Assembly: GCA_025677815.1 (NCBI GenBank)
Contig: JAIXMP010000016.1
Span: 682,001 to 746,000, forward strand
Reading direction: 5' to 3'
Length of the DNA stretch: 64,000 bases
Source of the DNA: Phascolomyces articulosus
Lineage: Eukaryota > Mucoromycota > Mucoromycetes > Mucorales > Lichtheimiaceae
Under the pieces are notes generated by a model. That model was given only the letters and a program-made list of their open reading frames with translations, ran no database searches and was not told the DNA's origin. Within the stretch, counting starts at the first letter, position 1; every line of letters starts with the position of its first letter. The translations under genes and the position numbers were made by a program. Below are positions 12,012-22,750 of this stretch, piece after piece.

Positions 12012-12540
12012 TTATTTTTTGTTGGAAGAAAAGAAAGGCGTTGTTGTTATGCCACGTTTATATATTTTTTATTTTACCATGCTGCATGGTGCTAAGCATT
12101 GTGTTACACAGACAAGTTACCATTGAACAACAAATCCATCCAACAAAGCAACGAAAGGTTGTGGAATAGGCTGAACCACGTATCAAATCCATCCCGATAT
12201 TTCTTTTTTCGAATGACTCAAACCACAATTCTGGTTCGTTTTATTAATTAAATAGACTGCATAACAATTGATTTACCTAGTTAGTTCTTTATTAAGAGTA
12301 CTTCGGGACAATATTATAACCAAAGTAGGACATGATAGAAATTCTTCAAATGAATGCTTCTACGGTTGTATGATTATAGTAAATCATCGCAACTTAGAAA
12401 GATATTAAGCTTTTTTAATCGCGTCATTTTTCAACTGGTCTTCCCGAGGGAAAAAGATCTTCCGTTTAAGATCTTGTTCAACATGCATAAACCTCCGCTG
12501 GCTCTCAACAGCTTCTTTTTTTTTCAACATACAGAAAACA
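12012..12540. other. Divergent promoter region
   Basis: The interval lies between the start of the nuclease-like gene (minus) and the Ca3427-like gene (plus). It is AT-rich. The open frame at 12354-12575 overlaps the real start and has no coding character. No clear TATA box was chosen for either gene. Confidence 0.4.
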
Positions 12541-13174
12541 ATGCCTACCACAACTATTCGCATTGGTTACGGTAAGTTTTCTTTTTGTTTTTTTATTCAA
12601 TTCATGAGTGAATTTGAAATTAACTTGAAGTTTGTTATATTTATTATATTGGATTCATTATAATAGTTCCTGAACATTTCTCAACCCCGTTATACATTGC
12701 ACGCGACCGTGGATTCTTTACCGAGAATGATGTCTCCGTGGAACTCGTTTGCTGCCCAGGTATATATAAACATCCATATATGGCTATTAAATTTATATCA
12801 TAAAAAAACGATAATTATATCCACGCAGAGTTATGCTATGATATTAATGAAATCCAAATACTCGTACTTCAATAATGGGATTGAAAAGGTGGCACTGGTG
12901 AGGTAACAATACATCCATCCTTTCATACAGATATAAGGATATAAGGAGTATACCATTTTATACTAAAATTGTCTTTATCATGTAACTATGATTTTATAAT
13001 AGATGACTTCCAAACTCCAAGATAAATCATTGGATTTAGCTATTGCATTAACTGAAGGTCTCGTTGCTGGTATTAGCAAAGGACAAGATTGGTATAAGAT
13101 TGTTGGCACTTATGTCGAAGCACCTTTGTGTACGTGAATATAAATCAATATGAACGTGGATGAATAACCATGGA

Positions 13175-13206
<32 letters not shown>

Positions 13207-13892
13207 AAATAACCAGGATGAACAAAAAACTATTGTTATTATTATTAGGCTGGGCCATTTCTACTGGTGCTAATTCGCGTCATACATCCATTGATACATT
13301 GAACAAGACTAATGTTGCTATTTCTCGCTTTGGTTCTGGTTCTCATATCATGGCTTACGTCTTGGCTGACCAACAAGGATGGTTAACCAACGATAATAAG
13401 GAAAATTCTGTCTTTTCATTTAGTGCACTGAATAATTTCCAAGCCATGCGTGATGCTGTCAACAGTGATGCATCTGACTTTTTCATGTGGGAGACATTCA
13501 CCACCAAACCCTATCATGATTCGGGTGAAGTGAAACGTATTGGTCAAATTACTCCACCTTGGCCTGCATTCTTATTTGCTGCTCATGTAGACTTGCTTCA
13601 AAACCATGCTCAAGATTTGCAACGTTGTCTCAAGGCTATTCAAAAGGCTACCTTGTTGTTTATGGAGCAAAAGGAAAATGATTCTGTTAAATTGGTGATG
13701 GATATCTTGAATTATAATGAAGAGGATGTTAGAAATTGGTTCAAGACAGTCCGTTATGCTGCAGATCATTCCCAAGTGTCGAGCCGTGCATTGCAAGTCA
13801 CTGTATCTACATTGATCAAGGCTGGTGTTGTCGATGCTCCCGGATTGGCACCAGAAAATTTGGTGGATCTTCAAGTAGCTAGTCTTAATTAA
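12541..13892 (+). CDS. Ca3427-like periplasmic-binding-type (PBP2) protein
   Basis: Five exons: 12541-12571, 12667-12760, a 14-base microexon 12889-12902, 13003-13130 and 13249-13892. Joined they read MPTTTIRIGY, VPEHFSTPLYIARDRGFF, ..VELVCCPGGTGEM.., SLDLAIALTEGLVAGISKG, ..VGTYVEAPLCWAISTG.., then SRFGSGSHIMAYVLADQQGW and FMWETFTTKPYHDSGEVKRI. The product is about 300 residues with no signal peptide. Order and motifs match the cytosolic type-2 periplasmic binding fold of Candida Ca3427, a relative of the NMT1/THI5 and bacterial ABC substrate-binding families. A small nitrogenous or sulfonated ligand is plausible from the family, but none is proven. The ATG at 12541 is followed at once by the binding-fold strand, so it is a good start. 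The last intron carries a GA repeat. Confidence 0.85.
13180..13206 (+). repeat. (GA)n microsatellite in an intron
   Basis: About 13 uninterrupted GA dinucleotides lie in the last intron of the Ca3427-like gene. Their plus-strand GA orientation makes a purine tract upstream of the branch region. Confidence 0.8.
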
Positions 13893-14221
13893 TCATCATT
13901 GTCATTAATTGATATATAGCGTTTACCATTTTTCTTTTATAAATTTCCTTCTCCTCGTAAAACCCTGTCTCTTTTCTTTTTATCAACCTGTCTGTGTAAA
14001 CCTATTTGAGAATATGTATTAAAAAAGTTTGATGTCCAAAAAAAATGTAATTGTATATTGATATTAACGATTGTTATATATGAATGGATGAATGGATGAA
14101 TTGTGTGAATGTATATAAATGGTCTAATAATTATATATAAGGAAAAAGGACAGTTTGCTTATATATATAAATAATATGAACGATGCAATAAAAGTAGTAG
14201 TAATAGTATAATATAAAGTAA
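13893..14221. other. Convergent intergenic, 3' flanks
   Basis: The interval lies between the stops of the Ca3427-like gene and the Gna1 gene. It contains polyadenylation-like AT-rich sequence and a small GAATG tandem (GAATGGATGAATGGATGAAT near 14081-14100). No gene was seen. Confidence 0.5.
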
Positions 14222-15157
14222 TTATTCATGTCTATTAAAATAATTGGACATTTGAACTTGAGCAACTTGAAGATCGCATTTTTCATAAAATTGAATATTA
14301 TGTTCTTTACAATTGAGAATGATTTTATAGCAACCAAGTGCTTGCGCCATATGTGTGAGTTGATCAATTAACCTAAGAGTATTGCATTAATATTATTAGC
14401 ACCCAATCAAACAAATCACTCCGCGCATTAATCAAAAAGTTAAAATAAAACGAGCATGTTTGCTTCTTTCTTTTTCTAACCAACACCCCGAAAAAAAAAA
14501 TGCGGTTTTGTTGTTATTTTTACCTTTTTCCCAATTTCTTTCCACGTTGCGTGTCAGAAACAACCACGTCCTCTATATGACCAGCCTATTTTTTGTTTGT
14601 TTGCAGCATATCAATAAATAGGATCTTTTCTTATCATCAGTATTCAAGATTTCTATACCTTACCTGTCCACATGAATGTAAAAACTTGTGTTCTACAATT
14701 AAAGTAGCACATGCAACAATTTCATCTAAAGCCTCTATACATACAAGATAGTAGCATCCCATTCGCTGCATCATATCGAAACGCTCTTTATAAATGGATA
14801 GGATGTTTTTTTTAATGAGCCATTGGACATAAAAACAAATGAGCATATAAAAGGTTTAAATATTAATAAATAAATATAGTTACCTTCAAACACTTGTTGA
14901 GATATATTTCCAGTGACAGAAAGTTGGCTTAGTACATCAAAGAATCCTATATCAAGATGGTTCGAACTTGTATTATTATCCTTATCAACTTTCATTTTAT
15001 TTTCTTATTGTTGTTTTCTACCTTTATTATAATCATCTCGTTTTAATGGGCGAAGTGTATATCCATCAGGTAATACGGCCAAGACTTCTGGTGATATAAG
15101 TTTTGGTGAAAATAAGTGTGGACCATCATTTTCAGTCAAAAAAGGGGGATTGGTCAT
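14222..15157 (-). CDS. GNA1: Glucosamine 6-phosphate N-acetyltransferase
   Basis: Four or five short exons give about 170 residues, from MTNPPFLTENDGPHLFS (start 15157) to YFNRHE (stop 14222). The GNAT fold is clear: LPDGYTLRPLKRDDYNKG, FFDVLSQLSVTGNIS, CATLIVEHKFLHSCGQ, GHIEDVVVSDTQRGKKLGK with the Q/R-x-x-G-x-G/K acetyl-CoA pyrophosphate loop, then LIDQLTHMAQALGCYKIILN and HNIQFYEKCDLQ. This set is diagnostic of Gna1, which makes N-acetylglucosamine-6-phosphate from acetyl-CoA in the cytosol, the second step toward UDP-GlcNAc for chitin and glycosylation. Length is slightly above the usual 150-160 residues because of the N-terminal extension. It is divergently paired with the YCII gene across 336 bases. 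Confidence 0.92.
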
Positions 15158-15493
15158 TTTGTACTATAAGAAAAGAAAGAAAGAGAAAGAAAAAATAAAA
15201 ATAAAAATAAAAATACGCCACTTTTTATGTATATTTATTTAACATGAACAGGCTTTTTTTTTATAATCAAAACAAAGAAAAAAGGAGATAATAATCGAGT
15301 CCCCATAACAATTCGTGTGTTCTATGCATTGACAGCATCATTTTTAATAATAATTCCGATCTTCGCTTCCTGCACAAAAATTGGTGCTACTTGATAACCC
15401 AAAGAATACGTGTCGGTTTTTTTATCACCAGTTACAAATCTTCCCACGTAACATTGTATCCTTTTTTCTTTGTAAAGTAACAACAACTAAATA
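15158..15493. promoter_or_regulatory. Shared divergent promoter of GNA1 and the YCII gene
   Basis: The 336 bases contain purine-rich (AAAGAAAGAAAG) tracts next to GNA1 and pyrimidine-rich sequence before the YCII start. No palindromic operator or firm TATA box was picked. It probably drives both genes. Confidence 0.4.
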
Positions 15494-16164
15494 ATGAACT
15501 CTTTAATTCGTCCATTGCAAAAACGTGCCTTTTCTACTTCTGTACCAGGTAATAATATGATCAAAATACTTTGCATATTATATATATAAAAAAAGAAAGG
15601 TGTTTACTTATTATTTTGATAAAAAGCTTCACAACAGTTCTTGGTATTGATCCGTGACTTTAAGGATCCCGAGGCATTGAATCGTCGTTTGTTGGTACGC
15701 GACATTCATCTCAAAGAAGCTAAAAAAGTAGTTGATGCTGGTGAACTTCTTTGTGGTGGTGCTGTTCTCGACTCGCATGAGGTATTTATTTCTAAAAACA
15801 TGAGATATTATTATGAAAATGAAGGGGTATATTGACTATGCAATGATGGATTCTCTCTCTAGGTACAAGAGAATAAGATAGTATAATGAGGACTCTATTT
15901 ATTTATTAATAATGCTTTCTTTTATTAGAGTGGAAAAATGGTGGGTAGCTGCATGATCTGGGAAGCTGAAAATGAAGAACAAGTTCGTCAAAAGTTGCAA
16001 AATGATCCTTATGTCGAAGGCAAAGTATGGGAAGATTGGGATATCTTTCCTTTCAAAATGTAAGTATTTTTTTTTCTTCATTTTTATATATTTGCAATAT
16101 CCAAATCTTACTCATTAACCTCTCATATTCAATTAGTGCCGTTGGTGCATTGGCAAAGAAATAA
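15494..16164 (+). CDS. Mitochondrial YCII-related domain protein
   Basis: Four exons give about 115 residues, starting MNSLIRPLQKRAFSTSVPAS at 15494 and ending AVGALAKK (stop 16162-16164). The basic, Ser/Thr-rich N-terminus lacking acids looks like a mitochondrial presequence. The remainder is a YCII fold: FLVLIRDFKDPEALNRRL, RDIHLKEAKKVVDAG with the conserved His, LLCGGAVLDSHE, GSCMIWEAENEEQVRQKL and DPYVEGKVWEDWDIFPF. YCII proteins are small ferredoxin-like alpha/beta enzymes or subunits (for example related to muconolactone isomerase-type folds); the substrate of fungal members is unknown. Splice junctions are canonical and the length is usual for the family. Confidence 0.85.
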
Positions 16165-16535
16165 ATAATAGTCTGTCATAGTTTCCTGCATACTGTAATT
16201 TTTGTATATTATTTTATACTTTTTGTTCATAGTTTTATGATCTATTGAAAAATAAAACATTATTTTTGTTATTGAATAACATTCTACATATACAATGAAT
16301 TATATGATGTCTTTCTATATAACAATCTATATAGATATAATTCATTGTGTACAACCTTAATATTCATGGTTTCACAAATCAAGTTTATGCAAAAGACTCG
16401 ATCAATTAAATGGATGAATATATATGATATGAATATTCATTTTTTTACTGTATCGCTTATAATATCAATGCTTACTTTTACCAGTAATGGTAGTTTGAAC
16501 AAAGTAAATTTATAGAGAATTTATTTATTTCCCTA
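16165..16535. other. Convergent intergenic, 3' flanks
   Basis: AT-rich sequence between the stops of the YCII gene and the short-chain dehydrogenase. It includes an imperfect inverted AT-rich pair (ATGAATTATATGATG near 16294 and ATATAATTCATTGTG near 16335), which may form a 3' end hairpin. No coding sequence was found. Confidence 0.45.
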
Positions 16536-18316
16536 TTATGTCGATTTTTCATATTTTTCCAATGCAGAATTCAACATTTTCCTGTAAAAGTCGATACTAT
16601 CTGTCTGCGTTTTTGTCGTAGCCTCAATATATTCAGGTGTCAAGCATTCAGCTATATTTAATCGTATTTGTATGTAAAATGTCAGTTGTGTATTCATTAA
16701 TGTACTGGATAACGCCATTTTTTACATGAACATAGTAATATTATATCGATTTTTTAATAACTTACGCAGTGCTTCAGGACGAGGTTGTGGACGGATTACA
16801 CCTCCAGGAAGAGCAAGTAAGGTCTCACCTAATAAATAAAAGACATAAATAGGGTAAGTTCAAAATGATCATACTAATAATATATATACGTGATATGAAA
16901 AAGTGGTAGGAAGATCAGAATAAAAAGTTATTGTAACACCCTTTTTTTAGGAGAAGGGCCACATACCGTTCAGCGATTCATCCTCAATAAACTTTAAAAC
17001 CGTTTCTACAACCGTCTCAATTTTTGTTCTTGACATAATAGAATGTGTTTGATACCAAGGTGGAGGATTATCTTGGTCGCCACTTGCTGTTGTCATAAAA
17101 TTAGTGTCAACAAAACCCGGACACTAGAAGATTTTGAACATGGAAGGTCAATATAAAGTGTAAAATTATAAAACACCAATAAAAATGCTATTAAAAATAT
17201 AGATCTTACCACCGCATTGATACGAATATTGGCGATTTGAGGCATAATATCAAAACCTCGAGTCCATCCAACAACAGCGTGTTTAGATGCACAATAAGAA
17301 TTCGCATCTCTTTTACATTGTTTACATGAGATAAAATTAGATTCAGGACAAAATTTCTAGATAGCCATATAGATTCAACGATATATAACTGCTATCAGCA
17401 CACAACAGGTTATATTTACTAACTTACAAAAATGAAGAGAATCCTCCAGTGGATGCTGTATTGATAATTATTCCCCCTCCTCTCTTAACCAAATGCAACA
17501 GAGCAGCCTTGGTTCCTAGAGTAATTATGTGGCACAATTAATAATAAGATAAATGTATTTTTAAACGTTTCTTTACAGTTAAAAAGCATAAATATGTACA
17601 ACATTACCTTTAACAACACCCATAACGTTGATGTTGAAAATATTTTCATCGTCTTCATCTATTAAATGCAGCGTATTTTCATAATTAAGATGTGCTAAAA
17701 GTATATTCTTTTAAGTGGCTAAACATAAATATCAGATACCATTCAAATCGGTGAAAGCAGAAATCCAAGGTTTTCCGACACCAGCATTAAGATATGCGAT
17801 CTAATCCATAACACGTAATAATAGTTTTTAAAAGATAAACAAATTTCTAGTATTCTTCGTACGTAGGTAAAAAAAAAAAAAAAAAAAAAAAACATAAAAC
17901 CATAAAACCATAAAACCATAAAACCAACGTCCGTACATCTACGCCACCAAACTCTTTTTCAGCTCGCTGAAATAATTCGATATTATCTTTGTATTTTGTA
18001 ACATCGGTTTTTTGAAAAACAGCAACTTTGGTCCCATCAAATCTGTTGTTCAATTCCGTTCATATAATAGTACATATGCTTGTTATTATTAATATGATTA
18101 TCTTTTTTTTTTTGAAAAAAAGGACGCAATTGATGCTATTTATAATAATTACTTTTCATTGATTTCACGGGTAGTTGTTTCACCATTTATTTCTGATATA
18201 TCACCAATAACCACTTTAACTCCACGATCGGCCAATGCAATAGCAGTAGCTTTACCAATTCCACTTCCAGATCCTGTAATTACCGCAACTTTTCCTTGAA
18301 GGTCCTTTTTTGTCAT
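16536..18316 (-). CDS. NAD-dependent short-chain dehydrogenase/reductase (15-hydroxyprostaglandin dehydrogenase-like)
   Basis: About eight exons from ATG 18316 give roughly 300 residues. The Rossmann signature TGSGSGIGKATAIALADRG is near residue 15, followed by VVIGDISE, whose Asp after the second strand favours NAD(H) over NADP(H). Then come DVTKYKDNIELFQRAEKEFG, the NAG motif in AYLNAGVGKPW, the catalytic Ser strand (IIINTASTGGF) and the YxxxK pair in NSYCASKHAVVGWTRG. INAVCPGFVDTNFM follows as in classical SDRs. The C-terminal exon after LPGGVIRPQPRPEAL is a helical extension ending YEKST. Overall it resembles 15-PGDH-type SDRs; the substrate is unknown. One intron carries a poly-A run and an octamer tandem (17869-17924). 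Confidence 0.85.
17869..17924. repeat. Poly-A run plus four 8-bp tandem units in an SDR intron
   Basis: Twenty-four A residues (17869-17892) are followed by four exact copies of CATAAAAC (17893-17924). The array lies inside the intron just after the SDR exon ending ..EFGGVD. On the transcript it becomes GTTTTATG repeats and a long T run, which may act as an extended polypyrimidine tract. Confidence 0.85.
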
Positions 18317-20217
18317 TTTGTTATATCTTTTTTATTGTGTTATTGTTTATGGTGGTAATAGAGAGATAGAAGAGAAAAACCTACAAATGAAAAAAGGATG
18401 CCTTTTGCTCCTGTGAAAAAGATTAGGATTTGTAAACTTTTCTTGTTGTACCGGTGGGCGTGAATTTCTTCACTTTCCAGAAATGGTCTTAATGTGTATA
18501 TGCTTTTAAGTTTTGTACATTGTTTATTACCTTGCCATCAATCCAAGATTGATCTTCTGATCATGAATCGTGTATCACAAAGATTTAGCAGAAACTGTAT
18601 GGGGTGGTGGATTACATTTATTTTGTTTCGATGCACTGACCCATATAATGGGCAGTTATTTTTTTTTGAAGTACCAATTGTATCTAGGGGTAACCTGTAA
18701 GTAAATAGGTTCTATATACTACGCAGTAGTAGGCTTCTCAACAGGTGATATGTTTATATTACTTATGACTAACTCTGTAGGATGTGATATTCTGGGTGTT
18801 ATAAAATGAAAAAAAAGGAACAGGCTATTACAAACAAAATAATAATAATAAATAGTGCAACAATATACATCGTATGAGCTTTGGGGTAAATCACTAGACC
18901 AAGGAACCACTTGTAAGTATTTCATCACTGAGATGAAAGTACTTATTACTGGTTTACTATACAAATAGCTGCACTGGAGGGGTTCTTGATAAAACATGCA
19001 TTGAGCTTCCCACATGAAAAGAAATGTAGGAGCGAGGAAGAAAACGATTGTCTCGGCCGCCGAATGTTCCGAGAAAGGCCCAGACTTGCCTTAAGCAGAA
19101 AAATGGATAACGCATAATTTTTACCGTATTTGTAGCACATGCAAGATAATAATGCAATAAGCATTTAGCTTATTGGGATTTCATTTTTGAAATTCAGTAT
19201 TACATGGGTATTCTTTATTAAACCATTCTATCGTTGTTGAATAGCCAATAGCACAATCTTCTTCTGGTCGATCCTCAAAAAATTATTATTGCTTTGGGAG
19301 AAATATCATATCACCAATGTGGCTCCATTTGCAGCAATATCAGTGATGTACCTATAAAATAATTTATATCTACTACTTGATGAAAACTAACAACATAAGA
19401 TAATCCAGCACCTTATATGTTATATAATAAAATATCAACAAATACATGCTTCAAAATATGTTGACATGTTGTTATTTTTGCTAATATTACGATACATATT
19501 AACATGAAATAAGTACAAAATGTCAAAAGTAATACAATTTAGAACAAAAGAATGCTACTAATAATTACTATATTGAGGGGCCTTACGCAGATCTAGTAGG
19601 TAGCATAAAAAATATACTTGGTAGAATGACAATGGTTAAAATTACGGAAAGAGCAGCCTACATAGCTTAAGATCGAAAGAAGCATATTTGATCTCCACTA
19701 TAATTTAATGCATTTATTATTTATAGAAAGAAATTCGTCAGCGTTTTCTTTTTAAAGTGCTAAATCTTTGTTTTGAAACTGAATTTTCTTTATCATATCC
19801 CCCATCCGAATTGATGGAATGCAAATGGAATAAAGCTCTACTTCCATAAAACCGAAAAAAGGGTTTAATGTAGCACGACGTACGAAAATAATCGTGAAAA
19901 TTATATGCATATAACAATCACTGTCATTACTATTGTTACGTTATACTTCGATCTGATGTTTTATTATACTGTTCTAGATATATCCTATGTGTTCAAAATA
20001 TGGATATAAGCTACATGATGCAATTGACGATATGTATATTATAACGTAGCATAACAGTTGATACGGGTTTATATTTTATATGGATACAGGAGGCCGGCAC
20101 GATATTTATTTTCAGTTACTAAAACAAATTCCGCGCGCCGCACCAGGTTTTTTTTTTTTTTTTTTTTTTTTTTGGAGAATGGAAAAGACACGATATATAC
20201 ATACTTTTTTTGGAAAA

Positions 20218-20231
20218 CGATTGCGCAATCG
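20218..20231. promoter_or_regulatory. Perfect 14-bp palindrome upstream of the ALDH TATA box
   Basis: CGATTGCGCAATCG is identical to its reverse complement. It lies 19 bases upstream of the TATA box and about 90 bases upstream of the ALDH start, the position expected for a dimeric activator or repressor site. TTGCGCAA is also a C/EBP- or bZIP-like core, which is inference. Confidence 0.45.
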
Positions 20232-20250
20232 CATTGTATTGAATATTTTA

Positions 20251-20258
20251 TATAAAAG
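20251..20258 (+). promoter_or_regulatory. TATA box of the aldehyde dehydrogenase gene
   Basis: TATAAAAG stands 69 bases upstream of the ATG at 20320, a typical distance for fungal core promoters. It follows the palindrome. Confidence 0.6.
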
Positions 20259-20319
20259 CCAAGAATGATACAAAATTGTAATAACTCTTTTCTTAGAAAA
20301 CTATATCTTTCATTATACT

Positions 20320-22750
20320 ATGTCGTCCTTTATCACTGAACTTACTGCTCCTAACGGTTACAATGTTACTGGTAAATAACTAAGACTATTCGGATATTTT
20401 ACCACTTGTTTGTGTATAGTTATGTACAGCAACGAACAGAATAAAAAGAACGAAATTAATACCTGTGCTATTTTTTATATATATTATATCTCATAGTGAA
20501 CACTGGTCTGTTTATCAACAACGAATTTGTTGCTGGTGCTCACACTATTGAAACTGTAAATCCTTCTACTGGCGAGGTTATTACTTCTGTTCAAGCTGGT
20601 ATTTATGCTGACATTTTTTTTTATTTCGAATAAATATAAGATGTGAAAAAAGTGTGCTATTGCAAACGGTATAACTAACTTTATATAAAAAACAAACAAA
20701 CAAAAAAAAAATATAGCCGAAGCTGAACAAGTTGACTTAGCCGTCGAAGCTGCCCACAAGGCATTCTATGGCGGATGGAAGACAACCAACGCTCGTGAGC
20801 GTGCACATCTTATGCATAAGCTTGCTGACCTTGTCCAACGTGATGGTGAAGATATTGCCCACTTGGAAACCATGGATAATGGTAAACCTCTTCGTGATTC
20901 CCGAAACTTTGATATTACTGGTGTTGTTGGTCAACTGTAAGATGCTATTTTGAACAAGAAAAACGAAAGACAAAAAAAAAAATAGAGAGAGACCAGGAAG
21001 TGCGAATGAAAGACAGCAAACAGCTAATATGATGGTTGATGTTTTTGTATAATATAGTCGTTACTTTGCTGGTTTCTGTGACAAGCTCCATGGTAAGGTT
21101 ATTGAAACTGAAGGCAAACTATCTTACACTGTCCATGAACCTATTGGTGTTTGCGCTGGTATTATCCCATGGAACGTTCCTGTACGTATATTACTTGATT
21201 ACTTATTTTCAATGTATACACGGATTTCACATAAAGATAAAAAATAAAAACTAATAACAACAATAATGTTAACCATATTAGATCGCAATGCTTGCATGGA
21301 AGATTGCTCCTGCTCTCGCAACTGGTAACACCATTGTTATCAAGTCATCAGAAGTAACTCCTTTGTCCGCTTTGAAGATGGCTGAATTGATTAAGGAAGC
21401 TGGTTTCCGTAAGTATCTTGAAAGAAAAACTTTATTTGAGGATTTATACAGTCGATTTATATAATGATGAGCGAGGTGCTTATTACTATTTTACCACTAT
21501 CTCTTCCTACAGCACCCGGTGTGGTTAACATTATTACTGGTTATGGTAACAAGGCCGGTGAAGCTTTGTCTCGTCACATGAAGGTCTCCAAGGTTGCATT
21601 CACTGGTTCCACTGCTACTGGTCGTGCTATCATGAAGGCTGCTGCAGAGACCAACTTGAAGAAGGTCACCCTTGAACTTGGTGGCAAGTCTCCCAACATT
21701 ATTTTTGATGACGTTGAAAACTTAGATGAAGCTGTGTTCTGGAGCAGAATGGGTATCTACTGGAACGCTGGACAAATGTGCAGTGCAGGAAGCCGTATTT
21801 ACGTAAGTAGTTTATTTCGTTGGATATTTTAATATATAAAAAAACCACTTAGTAAATACAGTGATTGTTATAACATGCACGCTAACATTATTGATTTTTA
21901 TATTAGGTTCAAGAAGGTATTTATGATCAGTTCATTGAAAAGTTTAAGGCTATGGCTTTATCCGGCAAGATCGGCAATCCGTTCGATGAGGATACCTTCC
22001 AAGTAAGTATCCACATCAGTTTCTCTCTTTAGTGCCACACTGACACTTTATAAAGTATAAACATATTTTACTAACAGAAGATATTATTTACAATAGGGTC
22101 CCCAAGTTTCTGAAATTCAATTCAAGCGTGTCATGGATTACATTGAACTTGGTAAGAAGGAAGGTGCTACCTGTTATATCGGAGGAAAGAGATCCGGTTC
22201 CCAAGGTTACTTTATTGAACCAACCATGTTCACAGGTAATGAATTGATGTTTAAACATATAATAGAATACATTTTTCATTTTTTTAATAAATAAATGTAT
22301 TATTCAACCCTTCTACTAGATGTTAAGCCCGATATGCGTATTATGAAGGAAGAAATCTTTGGTCCCGTTGTTGCTATTTCCAAGTTCAAGGATGTTGATG
22401 ATGTTGTTGCTCAAGCCAACGATACCACTTATGGTCTTGCTGCATCTGTCTTTACTTCTAACATTAAGCGTGCTATCACAGTCTCTAACGCTCTTGAAGC
22501 TGGTTCAGTTTGTAAGTTTCATAATTGAATTTAGGATTATATATTTGTTGTGTGAAAAAAAATAGGAAGAAAGAGCTAAGCGTGATGCTTTTTTTATACT
22601 ATAGGGGTCAACTGTTACAACCTCGTTTCTGAAAACAGTCCATTTGGTGGTTACAAGCAAAGTGGTATCGGTAGAGAAAATGGTGAATATGCACTTTCAG
22701 AGTACACTCAAATCAAGGCTATCAAGATCAATGTTGGAAATCCTTTCTAA
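20320..22750 (+). CDS. NAD(P)+-dependent aldehyde dehydrogenase
   Basis: About ten exons give roughly 500 residues, from [17 protein letters not shown] to IKINVGNPF (stop 22748-22750). Landmarks in order: [60 protein letters not shown], the oxyanion-hole Asn in [35 protein letters not shown], the nucleotide-loop [17 protein letters not shown], the general base Glu in [16 protein letters not shown], the nucleophile Cys in [15 protein letters not shown], then [13 protein letters not shown] and [16 protein letters not shown]. This is a complete cytosolic class 1/2 ALDH oxidising aldehydes to acids, for instance acetaldehyde in ethanol use. No mitochondrial presequence is evident. A TATA box and palindrome upstream suggest strong or inducible expression. 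Confidence 0.95.

Larger units (their letters stand above)
18317..20319. other. 2 kb intergenic between SDR and ALDH genes
   Basis: Both flanking genes read outward from here, so this is a long divergent promoter region. Most is AT-rich without coding pattern. A less AT-rich patch at 19020-19100 gives minus-strand peptides such as VWAFLGTFGGRDNRF, possibly remnant coding DNA, but no splice-consistent exon could be built. The last 200 bases hold a GC-rich CCGCGCGCCG (20131-20140), a 26-base T run (20148-20173) and the palindrome and TATA box listed separately. Confidence 0.4.
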
